IMG/VR virus record: IMGVR_UViG_3300033997_000136
Span: 149,151-213,150 of that record
Strand: one strand, 5' to 3'
Length of the DNA: 64,000 nt
DNA from: a virus
Part shown: in pieces, positions 44,480 to 52,758 of the stretch
How the letters are laid out: every line of letters starts with the position of its first letter
Position numbering within the stretch: position 1 is the stretch's first letter
The notes under the pieces: model-generated
The model's database searches: none
Seen by the model: the letters and a program-made list of their open reading frames with translations, nothing else
What the model was told of the DNA's origin: nothing
Translations under genes and position numbers: made by a program

Positions 44480-45706
44480 TTATACGTAAAATTCCATAGC
44501 AAGCGTTCGAAGCACAATGTACAACATTAAACCAGTGCGTAACGAAGAGAGCATAGATTCATTTGTCGTTGCTGTTGCTTTCTTACAAATCGATTTGGAT
44601 TGTTCTCGGATATCAAACAACAATGGTTCTGTAGAACGAGGACTACCATATAACGATTTTAGTTTTACAAGGATTACTGCAAAACGAGTAGATGAACGCA
44701 TTAGCTCACGGTTGTTGTTTATGTAATCAAGTGCATGAAGCATGACATTATCAATCAGTTCACTGACATGTTTATCGCCCCCATGACCATGATTGTTAAC
44801 CATGTACTCAAGTGTTTCAACAAACAGTCTCTCATTCATGGTGTGAACTAAATCAACAATCACACCAATGAGTTCCTGACGGATAAATGTATCTTTATCA
44901 ATCAACACTTCATGAGCATAACGCTGCAGTTGAGAACTCTTTCTCACCAAGTCACGTAAATGGAATTCACCATCAATATTCACGGTAGATGAACGCGTTG
45001 TAATTCGAGAATTACTGTTATGCACACGTAGAAATACAGAGTACATTTTCTTTACTACTTCACGAATACGACCTTGAATATCATTTAATGATTTAACAAT
45101 ATCATCGTCAGTTGCAAAGTTTAAGATACTCGGATAACGTTTACCACGGGTATCTAAAATAGACAGTGCTCGATGGTCAATAAGTTTAGACCATGAACCA
45201 TGTTGTTTTAAACTAAACTTGTTATCAAGTGCAGCGTACGTTGCTTCCATGGTTTCACGTTTAGGTTCAAACTTAAAGTAGTTACTTCCTGTCATGAGTG
45301 ACGTGATAAAGCGATAGTGCATCACACGAATAACCGCAACACACCCTTGTTGCTTTTGTTGGGGATTTAACGTTTTACTTGTTGTGAATAAATGAATCAA
45401 GTAAAAACACGTTAAGTTAAATGTATCACTTGATACTTTAAACTCTGGGTTGATAGAGGGTAGTTTGTGTATCTCTTTTTGAAGAATGACTTCATCTACA
45501 CTTAACACTTCATCAAACCAACGATGCATGTCTGAAGCAGTAAAGACAACCCGAGGTGTGCCCATCAGATTTCCACCAAAAAAGGTGATGTTCTCTTCAC
45601 GACTGTTCACCCAGTGTCGTTCATACGTTGTAATACGTTTTAATAAAGCCGCATCAGCAGCTAAATGCCCACATTCTGTTTTGAACACTTGTAATAATGT
45701 AGCCAC
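44480..45706 (-). CDS. Unknown 408-aa helical protein
   Basis: A largely helical protein, rich in His and Arg, with no motif I know. Short helices at residues 90-130 (FNLTCFYLIHLFTTS), a basic middle and a C-terminal hydrophobic helix (LRTGLMLYIVLRTLAMEF). The 5' region (45707-45791) is divergent from the small gene at 45792 and contains the CTCTAGAATC motif. It could be a virion protein or an early regulator. Confidence 0.65.
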   Translation of the reverse strand: MATLLQVFKTECGHLAADAALLKRITTYERHWVNSREENITFFGGNLMGTPRVVFTASDMHRWFDEVLSVDEVILQKEIHKLPSINPEFKVSSDTFNLTCFYLIHLFTTSKTLNPQQKQQGCVAVIRVMHYRFITSLMTGSNYFKFEPKRETMEATYAALDNKFSLKQHGSWSKLIDHRALSILDTRGKRYPSILNFATDDDIVKSLNDIQGRIREVVKKMYSVFLRVHNSNSRITTRSSTVNIDGEFHLRDLVRKSSQLQRYAHEVLIDKDTFIRQELIGVIVDLVHTMNERLFVETLEYMVNNHGHGGDKHVSELIDNVMLHALDYINNNRELMRSSTRFAVILVKLKSLYGSPRSTEPLLFDIREQSKSICKKATATTNESMLSSLRTGLMLYIVLRTLAMEFYV

Positions 45707-45763
45707 ACGCCACCCCCATAAATTTTCATAGAATACGTCTATGATGTGGACACTCTTTTAAAT

Positions 45764-45780
45764 CGCTCTAGAATCAATTA
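45764..45780 (+). promoter_or_regulatory. CGCTCTAGAATCAATTA regulatory motif
   Basis: A 17-base element differing by one base from 50170-50186 (CGCTCTAGAATCGATTA). Both lie in intergenic DNA before plus-strand genes. It could be a phage promoter or operator. Confidence 0.4.
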
Positions 45781-45791
45781 AGGATACGTTT

Positions 45792-46025
45792 ATGGAAAAC
45801 CTATACGCTACTATTCATCAATACCGAGAAGAGGTTCTAAAGTCATTAGAGAACGCCTCAGGTGACATAGAACAAACGCTTGTCACTGCTGAACAAACAC
45901 TACGTAAACAAGTGCAAGAACTTTGTTTACAACAAGGTGTATCGATGGATTCTATTCCAGAGAACATGTTACGCTTTGAGTCGGATTTAGCCAGTCGTTT
46001 TAATAAACCTGTTATTATTCACTAG
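45792..46025 (+). CDS. Small helical protein, 77 aa
   Basis: An acidic, mostly helical protein (HQYREEVLKSLENASGDIEQTLVTAEQTLRK split over one long helix) suited to a coiled-coil dimer. AAGGAT precedes the ATG. It is a single-gene unit between a regulatory motif and a strong terminator. No family known. Confidence 0.6.
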   Translation: MENLYATIHQYREEVLKSLENASGDIEQTLVTAEQTLRKQVQELCLQQGVSMDSIPENMLRFESDLASRFNKPVIIH

Positions 46026-46055
46026 AAGAAGAGGGGTTTCCCTCTTCTTCTCTTA
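46024..46055 (+). terminator. Terminator
   Basis: AGAAGAAGAGGG and CCCTCTTCTTCT form a 12-bp stem with a GTTT loop and a downstream T-rich tract. Confidence 0.85.
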
Positions 46056-46154
46056 TTTCGCCTTTAATTTTCAACAACTTATACACTTTGACCCGTGTGA
46101 TGAAACTATCATCTGCTCCCTTAGGGAGTACATTTCATCTACAAAGGATTCATT

Positions 46155-46571
46155 ATGAACTTAACTGGCTTTTATCAAAAGAGTTATTGTCTTACCACAG
46201 GACACTGTATCAATGTCATTGGTTCAGAAGTCCACATGTACATGAAGACAGATAAGAGTATCAATTACATCGGTTCGTTAGCTGGCTTTCAAAGTCACTA
46301 CCCAGAACTGTATGCCAAGTGCAAAGAATTAGATGAAGGCTATTTAGATGTTGAGAAATCAGGATGGTCTCCTGTTTCTATTGAAATCACACGCAAAGAT
46401 AGAGTCGCGTTGCTACAGGCTATGCATAAACCCGCTGTAACGCTCTGTGTAGCATCAGACCAGCCGAACACGATTTATTTAGGCGAAGGTGTGGATGCAC
46501 TCAGTATCGCTCCGTATCGTGATTTGAGCGCGTTACAACGACTCGTCAGTATGGAGATGCATTCTGCGTAA
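46155..46571 (+). CDS. Unknown 138-aa protein
   Basis: A soluble alpha/beta protein (YCLTTGHCINVIGSEVHMYM; VTLCVASDQPNTIYLGEGV). AAAGGA precedes the ATG. An upstream leader of about 100 bases with a CCCTTAGGG element separates it from the previous terminator. Codons lean slightly toward the high-expression set. Function unknown. Confidence 0.6.
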   Translation: MNLTGFYQKSYCLTTGHCINVIGSEVHMYMKTDKSINYIGSLAGFQSHYPELYAKCKELDEGYLDVEKSGWSPVSIEITRKDRVALLQAMHKPAVTLCVASDQPNTIYLGEGVDALSIAPYRDLSALQRLVSMEMHSA

Positions 46572-46599
46572 TATTCGCTGATTTGCGTTGCCTATTTAT

Positions 46600-46812
46600 A
46601 CTCATGATCTTTATTTAGATACCTCCGGTAGGAGTAGTAGATAAATAAAGATCATTCTATCCTTAGATAGAATTAGTTAGCGTAGCTTATATAACTTTGC
46701 TCTTTTGTTTTAATGATTGTTTCTTTTAAACTACTTTATAACTTTTATCTAAAAACTAATATCTATCTTTGATTAGATAGTAACTGAGAGAGGCTTATAA
46801 GCCTCTCTCATG
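46600..46812 (+). ncRNA. Hairpin-rich noncoding stretch, candidate structured RNA
   Basis: No gene is seen here. A perfect 14-bp inverted repeat (46604-46617 with 46642-46655) encloses a CTCC/GGAG hairpin. It is followed at once by an 8-bp hairpin (46654-46661 with 46666-46673), a CTATCT/AGATAG hairpin (46763-46780) and a terminator-like stem (GAGAGAGGC...GCCTCTCTC, 46785-46808). Such density of stems is unlike ordinary leaders here. It may be a stable RNA, or a 3' region of the preceding gene; ends are approximate. Confidence 0.45.
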
Positions 46813-47169
46813 GGTTATTCTATCTCTTTTATTTTTATTAAAATAATTTTATATTTGTTTGTACTTTATTTTATGTGAATAAAAGCGGAGTACAGATAAG
46901 GAACGAAGTGGATTAGATGGACGACAACCTAACTCATCGCAGCGTAGGCGCAGCGGAGGGGTACGGAACGTACACTGTAGCGGAAATAGCCGAAGCGAGA
47001 AAACCATTACTTCTATCTTTTCGAAGGGCCAAAGGCCCTTCTATGTATGTATGTATGCAGATTATAAAGTTTTTATGTAAAAAATTATTTAATGAATAAA
47101 ACAGAATAGGAGAAGCAGATAGCTTCTCTTTTTTATATGTCTTTTTAAAAAACTATTGAGAATCTAGAT
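46813..47169 (+). other. Gene-poor stretch with a doubtful 60-codon frame
   Basis: A 60-codon frame (46917-47099) has GGAACGAAG upstream of its ATG and a product starting MDDNLTHRSVGAAEG, but its base composition changes abruptly from GC-rich to AT-rich midway. Inside lie a GTACG/CGTAC repeat, an 8-bp GAAGGGCC/GGCCCTTC hairpin (47023-47041) and four tandem TATG units. A terminator (GAGAAGC/GCTTCTC plus T-run) follows at 47110-47134. It is either a short gene or an RNA element. Confidence 0.3.
47110..47134 (+). terminator. Terminator
   Basis: A GAGAAGC/GCTTCTC 7-bp stem followed by seven T, just before the gene at 47170. Confidence 0.7.
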
Positions 47170-48060
47170 ATGAATGCAAAGTATGGCTATCATCTATCGT
47201 TTAATGGTGAGTTAGAGGGAAAGTGGATACCTAGACAACCCGATGGGTACGATGAGCAGAACAATAAAGATTCTACAATAGGGGAACCATCAGTCGCTCG
47301 AATTAGCGTAGCACCGACTATAGAAGGATGTATTCGTGCTATTTATCCAAACGTATTTAGATTCTTTGAAAAGAATAACTATCCTTACATTGATATGTAT
47401 GTGTACAGTCCAGAGAAGTTATTAAAGCGTGATGTTGTTTCTACAAAAGAGTTAACAACAAAACGCTATGTATGGGATGCACATGTAACAGGGGAGTTTT
47501 GGATTATCCATCCTGTGGTAATGAAACGTATTGCAAAGATACGGATAATGAATCCAGGAAAGAACAATGTGATGCATACGTATCCATTTAATGATAAGTC
47601 AGTGGGTGAATTGTATGACATACGCCCAGCAATCGTGGACTATAGTGTACGCGAATTGTATATTGATGAGGAAGTGAGAATGACCAGTCAAGAAACGAAG
47701 TTAGCTGCATTGATGACACGGTTACAAAGTAGTCAACAAATGCAAGAAGAAATGAAGAAGCTAATCCAGGAAGAAGCACAAGCTGTGCTTATTACTCCAG
47801 CGAACTACGACGAAGTAGATGCTGCTGAGTTTGCACTTGCGGTGCATTCGATGATTAAAGAACCTGAAAAGCATGTGGTGATTATTGCTGAAGAAGATGA
47901 TGGGGTGGTGTATACGGATGAACAAGGTCCTCGTGTACGTCAAGTCTCATCTATCTTAAAAGAAGCCGGTGTGACTGTGTATGACAGTGTAGACGCCTTT
48001 CAAGAAGTGATAGAAGGCCAAACTCATGTGACTGGGGATGATACCACAACGGTAGAATAA
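47170..48060 (+). CDS. Unknown protein with ARISVAPTI motif, paralogue of the gene at 29374
   Basis: A 296-aa protein. The first 170 residues match the layout of the 29374 protein: GKWIPRQPDG, then PSVARISVAPTIEGCIRAIYPN, an aromatic segment (NNYPYIDMYVYSPE) and TGEFWIIHPVVMKRIAKIRI. The C-terminal 110 residues are different: a Gln/Met-rich helix, then an acidic alpha/beta part. The shared region looks like a known but uncharacterised phage domain; I can give no function. A weak SD (GAGAATC) precedes the ATG. Confidence 0.65.
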   Translation: MNAKYGYHLSFNGELEGKWIPRQPDGYDEQNNKDSTIGEPSVARISVAPTIEGCIRAIYPNVFRFFEKNNYPYIDMYVYSPEKLLKRDVVSTKELTTKRYVWDAHVTGEFWIIHPVVMKRIAKIRIMNPGKNNVMHTYPFNDKSVGELYDIRPAIVDYSVRELYIDEEVRMTSQETKLAALMTRLQSSQQMQEEMKKLIQEEAQAVLITPANYDEVDAAEFALAVHSMIKEPEKHVVIIAEEDDGVVYTDEQGPRVRQVSSILKEAGVTVYDSVDAFQEVIEGQTHVTGDDTTTVE

Positions 48061-48062
48061 GC

Positions 48063-48092
48063 GAAGAGAGGAGGCTACTGCCTCCTCTCTTC
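48063..48092. terminator. Bidirectional terminator
   Basis: GAAGAGAGGAGGC and its complement, 13-bp stem with a 4-base loop, between convergent genes. Confidence 0.85.
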
Positions 48093-48096
48093 TTAG

Positions 48097-48918
48097 TTAT
48101 CCGCGATTCATCATTAAACCAATAAATTTCTTCATGCGATTTCTGTCGTTTGTAAATTGAGCTTTACCCCATTTCTCTTTAAAGATAGTTTGATACAACT
48201 CATTTGCATCTGCGTATCCTTCGACGACTTGTTTGAAGACACCTAAACTAAAACCGCCTTTGATTTTATCATCTCCTAATTTAATGATAAGATGATTGTA
48301 GACATACGCCTTGACTGCATACTCTACCATCTCAGCATAAAGTGGGAACAGGCTAGGTTTTAACGTGTTCATGTTTTCATCATGAGAGATGTTAAGCACG
48401 ACGTACAATTGTGTTGCATTAATAACCGCTTGGTCTTGCATCACAATCGTAGTAGGACCAATAGGTTCTACATGACAGGTGTTTACAATCGGTAATGATG
48501 CAACAGAGCGATACATTTCAATGGCTGCGTTAAGAAGCATATTCCCTGAAGAACGTGAGTTGGTAGGGAACCATGAATGTGCGATGTTGGTGTAGTGTAC
48601 ACTCTTTACAGAGATGATACGACGACCCCCGAGTAATTCTGCAGGGATATCGTAGGTACGTGTGTATACATCGTGGTCAGTACGTTTACATTTGTTTAAA
48701 TCCACAGCAATTTCTAAAGCACCTTTTAAACCACAGTCAACGTTGACTCGGTCATTAATGACTTTATGACGAATGTTGTGTTCTACAAAATCAAATGTGT
48801 TTGAAGGAGAATCAAAAGCACTAGCAAAGCTGCGAGGCGCAGTTTTAAACGCTTCTTTTAAAATCTCTTCAGGCACCACATGTTTAACGTGGTTTAATGC
48901 ATAGTTGATAGCGTTCAT
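48097..48918 (-). CDS. Unknown 273-aa protein, possible virion protein
   Basis: Starts at the ATG at 48918 (AAAGGAACG upstream); the frame is open to 49011 but that leader would be an improbable hydrophobic extension. The N-terminus MNAINYALNHVKHVVPEEIL is a clear amphipathic helix. The middle is beta-rich (YDIPAELLGGRRIISVKSVHY) and the C-terminus helical. The style resembles tail or baseplate proteins, but no family is confirmed. It lies opposite and divergent to the tubulin gene. Confidence 0.6.
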   Translation of the reverse strand: MNAINYALNHVKHVVPEEILKEAFKTAPRSFASAFDSPSNTFDFVEHNIRHKVINDRVNVDCGLKGALEIAVDLNKCKRTDHDVYTRTYDIPAELLGGRRIISVKSVHYTNIAHSWFPTNSRSSGNMLLNAAIEMYRSVASLPIVNTCHVEPIGPTTIVMQDQAVINATQLYVVLNISHDENMNTLKPSLFPLYAEMVEYAVKAYVYNHLIIKLGDDKIKGGFSLGVFKQVVEGYADANELYQTIFKEKWGKAQFTNDRNRMKKFIGLMMNRG

Positions 48919-49011
48919 AATGCGTTCCTTTACTACAGCATAGAGAGAATGAAATAGAAATCTATACCATAGTCTTAGATAGAAGTATGGAATAGATAAA
49001 AAATAAGACAC

Positions 49012-49020
49012 ACATTATAG
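49012..49020 (+). promoter_or_regulatory. Candidate early promoter motif of the tubulin gene
   Basis: ACATTATAG preceded by AAGACAC, 75 bases upstream of the tubulin start. It matches the RACAYACATTATNA family found at the shell-protein gene. Confidence 0.5.
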
Positions 49021-49094
49021 ATAGGATACCCCAACAAAAAGAACGGTATCTTTTGAATGAATGTATTTTGTTTATCCCCACAGGAGTTTAACAC

Positions 49095-50105
49095 ATGTCC
49101 GCAAAGAAAGAAATGCAAACTGCCACTCAATCCGCTGAAAAGAAACCAGCCGTATTACGGTTATGGGGATGTGGTGGTGCTGGTATCAATATTGCATCGC
49201 GTTACATTGACAGCAAACCTGAAGAAGGGTGTGCGATTATTAAGCCTGCGTTCTTAGACACCAGCGACAGTAACTTAGGTTCAATGGATTACCCTGACAA
49301 GTATCTGATTCCAGGTGTAAATGGTAGCGGTGCAGTGCGTGGTACAAATGCTGAACCTATCTCTAAAAGCATCAAAAACATTTTAGCGTCTATTTCACCA
49401 GGTGATGTAAACGTTATCATTAGCAGTGCCGGTGGTGGCAGCGGTGCGGTGTTCTCTGCGTTGCTAACAGGTGAACTTTTGGATATGAATCAGAAGGTGT
49501 TTGTGATTCTGATTGGTAGTACCGAATCGCGTATCCGTACTGAAAACACAATCAAGGCATTAAGTAACTTAGAGCTGATTGCTGAAGATACGAATCAGCC
49601 TGTGAACGTGCACTATTTGCAAAACGTAGAGAGTCGTACCAAAGTCGATAAAGATGCTATCGCTGCTATCGCCGCCTTTAGCTTAGTGACAAGCAACATG
49701 CATCTGGGTCTTGACCCTGAAGACATCCATAACTTCTTACGTCACCACCGTTTCACAGGTGCATCTCCACGCCTGACTATGTTAGACATTATTGTACAGA
49801 CTGAAAAGTCTGATGTGTCTGACAAGTTAGCATCGTACGACGCACCGTACAGTATCTTGTCCTTGTACAACAACCAAGACGATGTGCGCACCAACATCCC
49901 CGCAGATTACGACACGCAGGGTTTCTGTAACTTAGCGTCAAAGAGCTTGAGTGAACTTCACTTAATCACTCATGATGGCGTTGCAGTTATTTACAAACAG
50001 TTGTCTGACTTAAACCAAAAGATAGCAACTGCACGTGAAAGCGTGGTGCAACGTGAATCAATTGCCGCTGAAGGTGCTGTGAAAGGTAAACGTTTAGTTC
50101 TGTAA
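49095..50105 (+). CDS. phuZ: PhuZ/FtsZ-like phage tubulin
   Basis: A 336-aa tubulin-superfamily GTPase. The N-terminal nucleotide loop reads WGCGGAGINIA (residues 24-34), and the tubulin signature is SSAGGGSGAVF (110-120, equivalent to GGGTGSG). A LGLDPEDIHNFL segment (about 205-216) fits the catalytic T7 loop. phiKZ-group PhuZ forms filaments that centre the phage nucleus and carry capsids to it. Length is near that of PhuZ (about 315-320 aa). The C-terminus is basic (VKGKRLVL) rather than the acidic tail described for 201phi2-1 PhuZ, so filament contacts may differ. ACAGGAG precedes the ATG. A candidate early promoter lies upstream and a terminator downstream. Confidence 0.8.
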   Translation: MSAKKEMQTATQSAEKKPAVLRLWGCGGAGINIASRYIDSKPEEGCAIIKPAFLDTSDSNLGSMDYPDKYLIPGVNGSGAVRGTNAEPISKSIKNILASISPGDVNVIISSAGGGSGAVFSALLTGELLDMNQKVFVILIGSTESRIRTENTIKALSNLELIAEDTNQPVNVHYLQNVESRTKVDKDAIAAIAAFSLVTSNMHLGLDPEDIHNFLRHHRFTGASPRLTMLDIIVQTEKSDVSDKLASYDAPYSILSLYNNQDDVRTNIPADYDTQGFCNLASKSLSELHLITHDGVAVIYKQLSDLNQKIATARESVVQRESIAAEGAVKGKRLVL

Positions 50106-50110
50106 AAACT

Positions 50111-50142
50111 AGAAGGAGAGGGTAACACCTCTCCTTCTTTTA
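50111..50142 (+). terminator. Terminator of the tubulin gene
   Basis: AGAAGGAGAGG and CCTCTCCTTCT, 11-bp stem with a 6-base loop and a T-run. Confidence 0.85.
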
Positions 50143-50164
50143 TCTCTTTTTTATTTTTTGTTTA

Positions 50165-50235
50165 TAGAACGCTCTAGAATCGATTATAATAGAAAAAGAT
50201 ACATAGGTAAGCCATGTTATGTTTAGAACGCTCTA
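50165..50235 (+). repeat. Direct repeat TAGAACGCTCTA, two copies
   Basis: The 12-mer occurs at 50165-50176 and 50224-50235, 59 bases apart, upstream of the small-gene cluster. The first copy is part of the 17-base element also found at 45764. A looser form, TAGAACTCTACAGAAT, begins at 4157 before the UvsX-like gene. It looks like a binding site for a regulator or polymerase. Confidence 0.45.
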
Positions 50236-50260
50236 CGTCTTTTGTACGCATTTTAAAGTA

Positions 50261-50270
50261 TACATTATTA
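50261..50270 (+). promoter_or_regulatory. Candidate early promoter motif of the small-gene cluster
   Basis: TACATTATTA, 33 bases upstream of the first gene of the 50.3-54.9 kb cluster. Confidence 0.5.
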
Positions 50271-50302
50271 AGATAGTGTAACCATTATAAAAAAGGAATC
50301 TC

Positions 50303-50749
50303 ATGAACTGGTTTAGTGTATTCGATATTAAAGATGCGTTTGAAGTCATGTACAATGCACTTAAATTAAATCACCCTTCATTGACTAAACGTCTGTTGGT
50401 TGATAGTGTGAATCGGATATTTAGTCTGTTATCGATTTACATGAATAGACCTGATGTTGCTGAGTTGGAGTTGACTGGTTCAATCCATGAACTGAATGAA
50501 GAAATCATGTTGTTACTCTCTGTGTTCATTGATGGAGAGACGGAAGATGTTCTATTGATGGAAATTTATTCTGAAATGAATAAAGTCATTCACTTAACGA
50601 TTCCTGCACCCATGCTTCATCAACATGTATTAACTGCAGTATGTGTTTCACCTCGTGGTGATGAAATGCTTGGGTTCTTTGGTGAGATGACAAAGGAATC
50701 TGAAAAAGTCGTGAACGATGTGTTCTTAAAGTTAGGATTAAAACCATGA
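50303..50749 (+). CDS. Small unknown protein, first of the 50-55 kb cluster
   Basis: A 148-aa acidic protein: a helical N-terminal two thirds and a short beta segment (KVIHLTIPAPMLHQHVLTAVCVSP), then a final helix. AAAGGAA precedes the ATG. It overlaps the next gene by four bases. It is the first of nine small genes in tandem with similar layout and is preceded by a candidate early promoter. Function unknown. Confidence 0.65.
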   Translation: MNWFSVFDIKDAFEVMYNALKLNHPSLTKRLLVDSVNRIFSLLSIYMNRPDVAELELTGSIHELNEEIMLLLSVFIDGETEDVLLMEIYSEMNKVIHLTIPAPMLHQHVLTAVCVSPRGDEMLGFFGEMTKESEKVVNDVFLKLGLKP

Positions 50750-51111
50750 TTACATTGTTCGATATTCGAGATTACCATACAGTGCTTGATGTGGATGATT
50801 TGGGATTGAACGATGTGAATCGCAAAGAGTTAGCGGATATCATTGCGTACATCTTGTATCGTGAGATTGCACTTGATACGGGTGTGTACTCTATTGATTT
50901 ACGGTACATGGCATGTACACAACCTGGTGTGGTGAGTGTATTACAAACCGTTATCAGTATTGTGTATAAAACTGCATTGGAATTTAATGCATGGTCGTGT
51001 AAAGTTAGCCTTAACGGATATGACTTACAACTTGACTGGGGACCATTGGAACGCTACAAAGCATTGTCTAAATGGTACAACCCACCTCTTCAATTAAAAC
51101 CAAAACTATAA
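50746..51111 (+). CDS. Small unknown protein of the 50-55 kb cluster
   Basis: A 121-aa protein beginning MITLFDIRDYHTVLD, with helices, then a C-terminal strand pair (SCKVSLNGYDLQLDWG). The start overlaps the previous stop (ATGA), so the two are translationally coupled. The N-terminus FDIRD recalls the neighbour's FDIKD, weak support for common ancestry. Confidence 0.6.
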   Translation: MITLFDIRDYHTVLDVDDLGLNDVNRKELADIIAYILYREIALDTGVYSIDLRYMACTQPGVVSVLQTVISIVYKTALEFNAWSCKVSLNGYDLQLDWGPLERYKALSKWYNPPLQLKPKL

Positions 51112-51127
51112 CCACGGAGTTTACTCG

Positions 51128-52300
51128 ATGTCTACAGTGAATGTAACTGATTTCATGCAACTTGCATTAGGAACGACCGAACCAAGTGAGATGGAATTAT
51201 TTCATGGACAAACCGATATTCTTTTAACAGACGATACTGAGTTCTGCAACAACTTGCGTCAGATATCTCGTGCACTTTTTACTATCAGTGGACCACTGCG
51301 CGTCAGTACATTCATTGAGTTCTTGTGTCGTGATTTTAGTCTTTTAAAAGAAGCGCGTAAAAGTAGTGCAGAAGCGAAAGCAAAACCAAAGTTTTCGTTA
51401 AAAACATTACGTGCACTTAGCTTTGAGTACACGCCGCAATTAAAAGGTGAAATCCTAACATACATCGAAACGAACGTAGCTGAGTTTAATGCATTTGTTA
51501 CTCGCGTTAAGATAAACCAAGCACGTGAAGTGTTGTTATCCGCGATTAAACCAAAGATTACGTTAAACGAAGTGATGTTGAACAATGAGTATTCGCAGCT
51601 ATTGACTAACGAACAAACGGTGGTATACGACGCGTATCACGAGTCATTGCTTCGTGAGTATGAAAATCAGTTACATGACTTTACAGTCATTGACCACATT
51701 AATCGCTTGCTTGTTAACAAAGCACGTGAATTATCGATGACAAAAGGTGCTGTGAAGAATCGACTATCACGTAAGTACGATAAGTTCTCAACCTTAATTT
51801 CGACAACACCACCACCGGGTGTTCAAACAACGTCAAAAACGTTGTACATCACTGAAATCACAGACTTGTTACAACAAGACTTGGGTGATGTGTTTGAACC
51901 TTCAATTGTCAGCGTTCTTATGGCCGACGCAGGTGGTCTTTTAGTTGCTTACATCAATGAGCTGTTTAGACTGAAGTTGCGCTGGGTTACATCAAAGAAA
52001 GAATCGCCTTTATTAGAGGCGTTGATTTGTTTGGTTGGTGACGAAATAGCCATGTATGTATTTGAAGATAATGAGACTACCTACAGTCTTATTTTAAATA
52101 TATTCAATGGTATATTTGAAACACTAAATCTAGAGAACTGGTTTAAAGAATGGGACTACCCAGCAGTTCAAATAGCAGGTCGTCGTTTGGTGTTGTTAAA
52201 TCAAGGAGATTATCGAATTCATGCGTACCATCGAGCTGTAGACCGTGGTGATGAATCGATTAATTTCATTGACCACACCGAAGTGATTCTTCCGTACTAG
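51128..52300 (+). CDS. Unknown 390-aa helical protein of the 50-55 kb cluster
   Basis: The largest member of the cluster and helical throughout. A basic region at about residues 75-100 (EARKSSAEAKAKPKFSLK), a Ser/Thr/Pro linker (LISTTPPPGVQTTSK) at about 225-240, and a C-terminal part with a hydrophobic helix and a beta end (RRLVLLNQGDYRIHAYHRA). ACGGAG precedes the ATG. The two halves may be duplicated small-protein units, but the similarity is too weak to claim. Confidence 0.6.
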   Translation: MSTVNVTDFMQLALGTTEPSEMELFHGQTDILLTDDTEFCNNLRQISRALFTISGPLRVSTFIEFLCRDFSLLKEARKSSAEAKAKPKFSLKTLRALSFEYTPQLKGEILTYIETNVAEFNAFVTRVKINQAREVLLSAIKPKITLNEVMLNNEYSQLLTNEQTVVYDAYHESLLREYENQLHDFTVIDHINRLLVNKARELSMTKGAVKNRLSRKYDKFSTLISTTPPPGVQTTSKTLYITEITDLLQQDLGDVFEPSIVSVLMADAGGLLVAYINELFRLKLRWVTSKKESPLLEALICLVGDEIAMYVFEDNETTYSLILNIFNGIFETLNLENWFKEWDYPAVQIAGRRLVLLNQGDYRIHAYHRAVDRGDESINFIDHTEVILPY

Positions 52301-52308
52301 AGGTGCCT

Positions 52309-52692
52309 ATGCCTTCTAAATGTGCATTAGTGTCTATTCAGGAGATAATTGATTTACTCCCTGAAACGATTCCAGACACAGTTAAAAGTCGTGTAGTTCA
52401 TTTAATGTTACGTCGTCTTTTACAAAAGGAAGTGTACGTTACACTCACTCCTCGTGATTTGTTAAAAGTATACGTTCCTATTCCTGAGGATTTAGACGAG
52501 ATACTCGATGTTACAAAAGATGCACTTATCATGCAGTTTAGTAAGTGGTGTATGATAGCACCGTATCGTGTATCTGCTGTTCAACCTCATGGGCAGACTG
52601 ATGTGTTTATTGAATGCAAGTACGATGTTACATTAGCGCGAGAATTACTTTTAGAAGAAGATGGTGAATTAACCATTGCTTCTGACACATAA
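52309..52692 (+). CDS. Small unknown protein of the 50-55 kb cluster
   Basis: A 127-aa protein: helices (VSIQEIIDLLPETIPDTVKSRVVHLMLRR over residues 8-36), then strands ending in a YRVSAVQPHGQTDVFIECKYDV segment. The ATG at 52309 has AGAGGTG upstream. It ends in a terminator that splits the cluster in two. Confidence 0.6.
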   Translation: MPSKCALVSIQEIIDLLPETIPDTVKSRVVHLMLRRLLQKEVYVTLTPRDLLKVYVPIPEDLDEILDVTKDALIMQFSKWCMIAPYRVSAVQPHGQTDVFIECKYDVTLARELLLEEDGELTIASDT

Positions 52693-52701
52693 ACCAACTA
52701 C

Positions 52702-52727
52702 AGTAGCAGGACAAACGTCCTGCTACT
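52702..52727 (+). terminator. Terminator inside the small-gene cluster
   Basis: AGTAGCAGGAC and GTCCTGCTACT, 11-bp stem with an AAAC loop. The downstream T-run is weak, so termination may be partial. Confidence 0.65.
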
Positions 52728-52758
52728 TATTCCCAAATTAATGTAGTGGAGATTACTT

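Noticed and set aside
46604-46680. Possible tRNA in the hairpin-rich stretch
   Set aside because: No TTC arm or CCA-type acceptor geometry; the 14-bp outer stem does not fit a tRNA.
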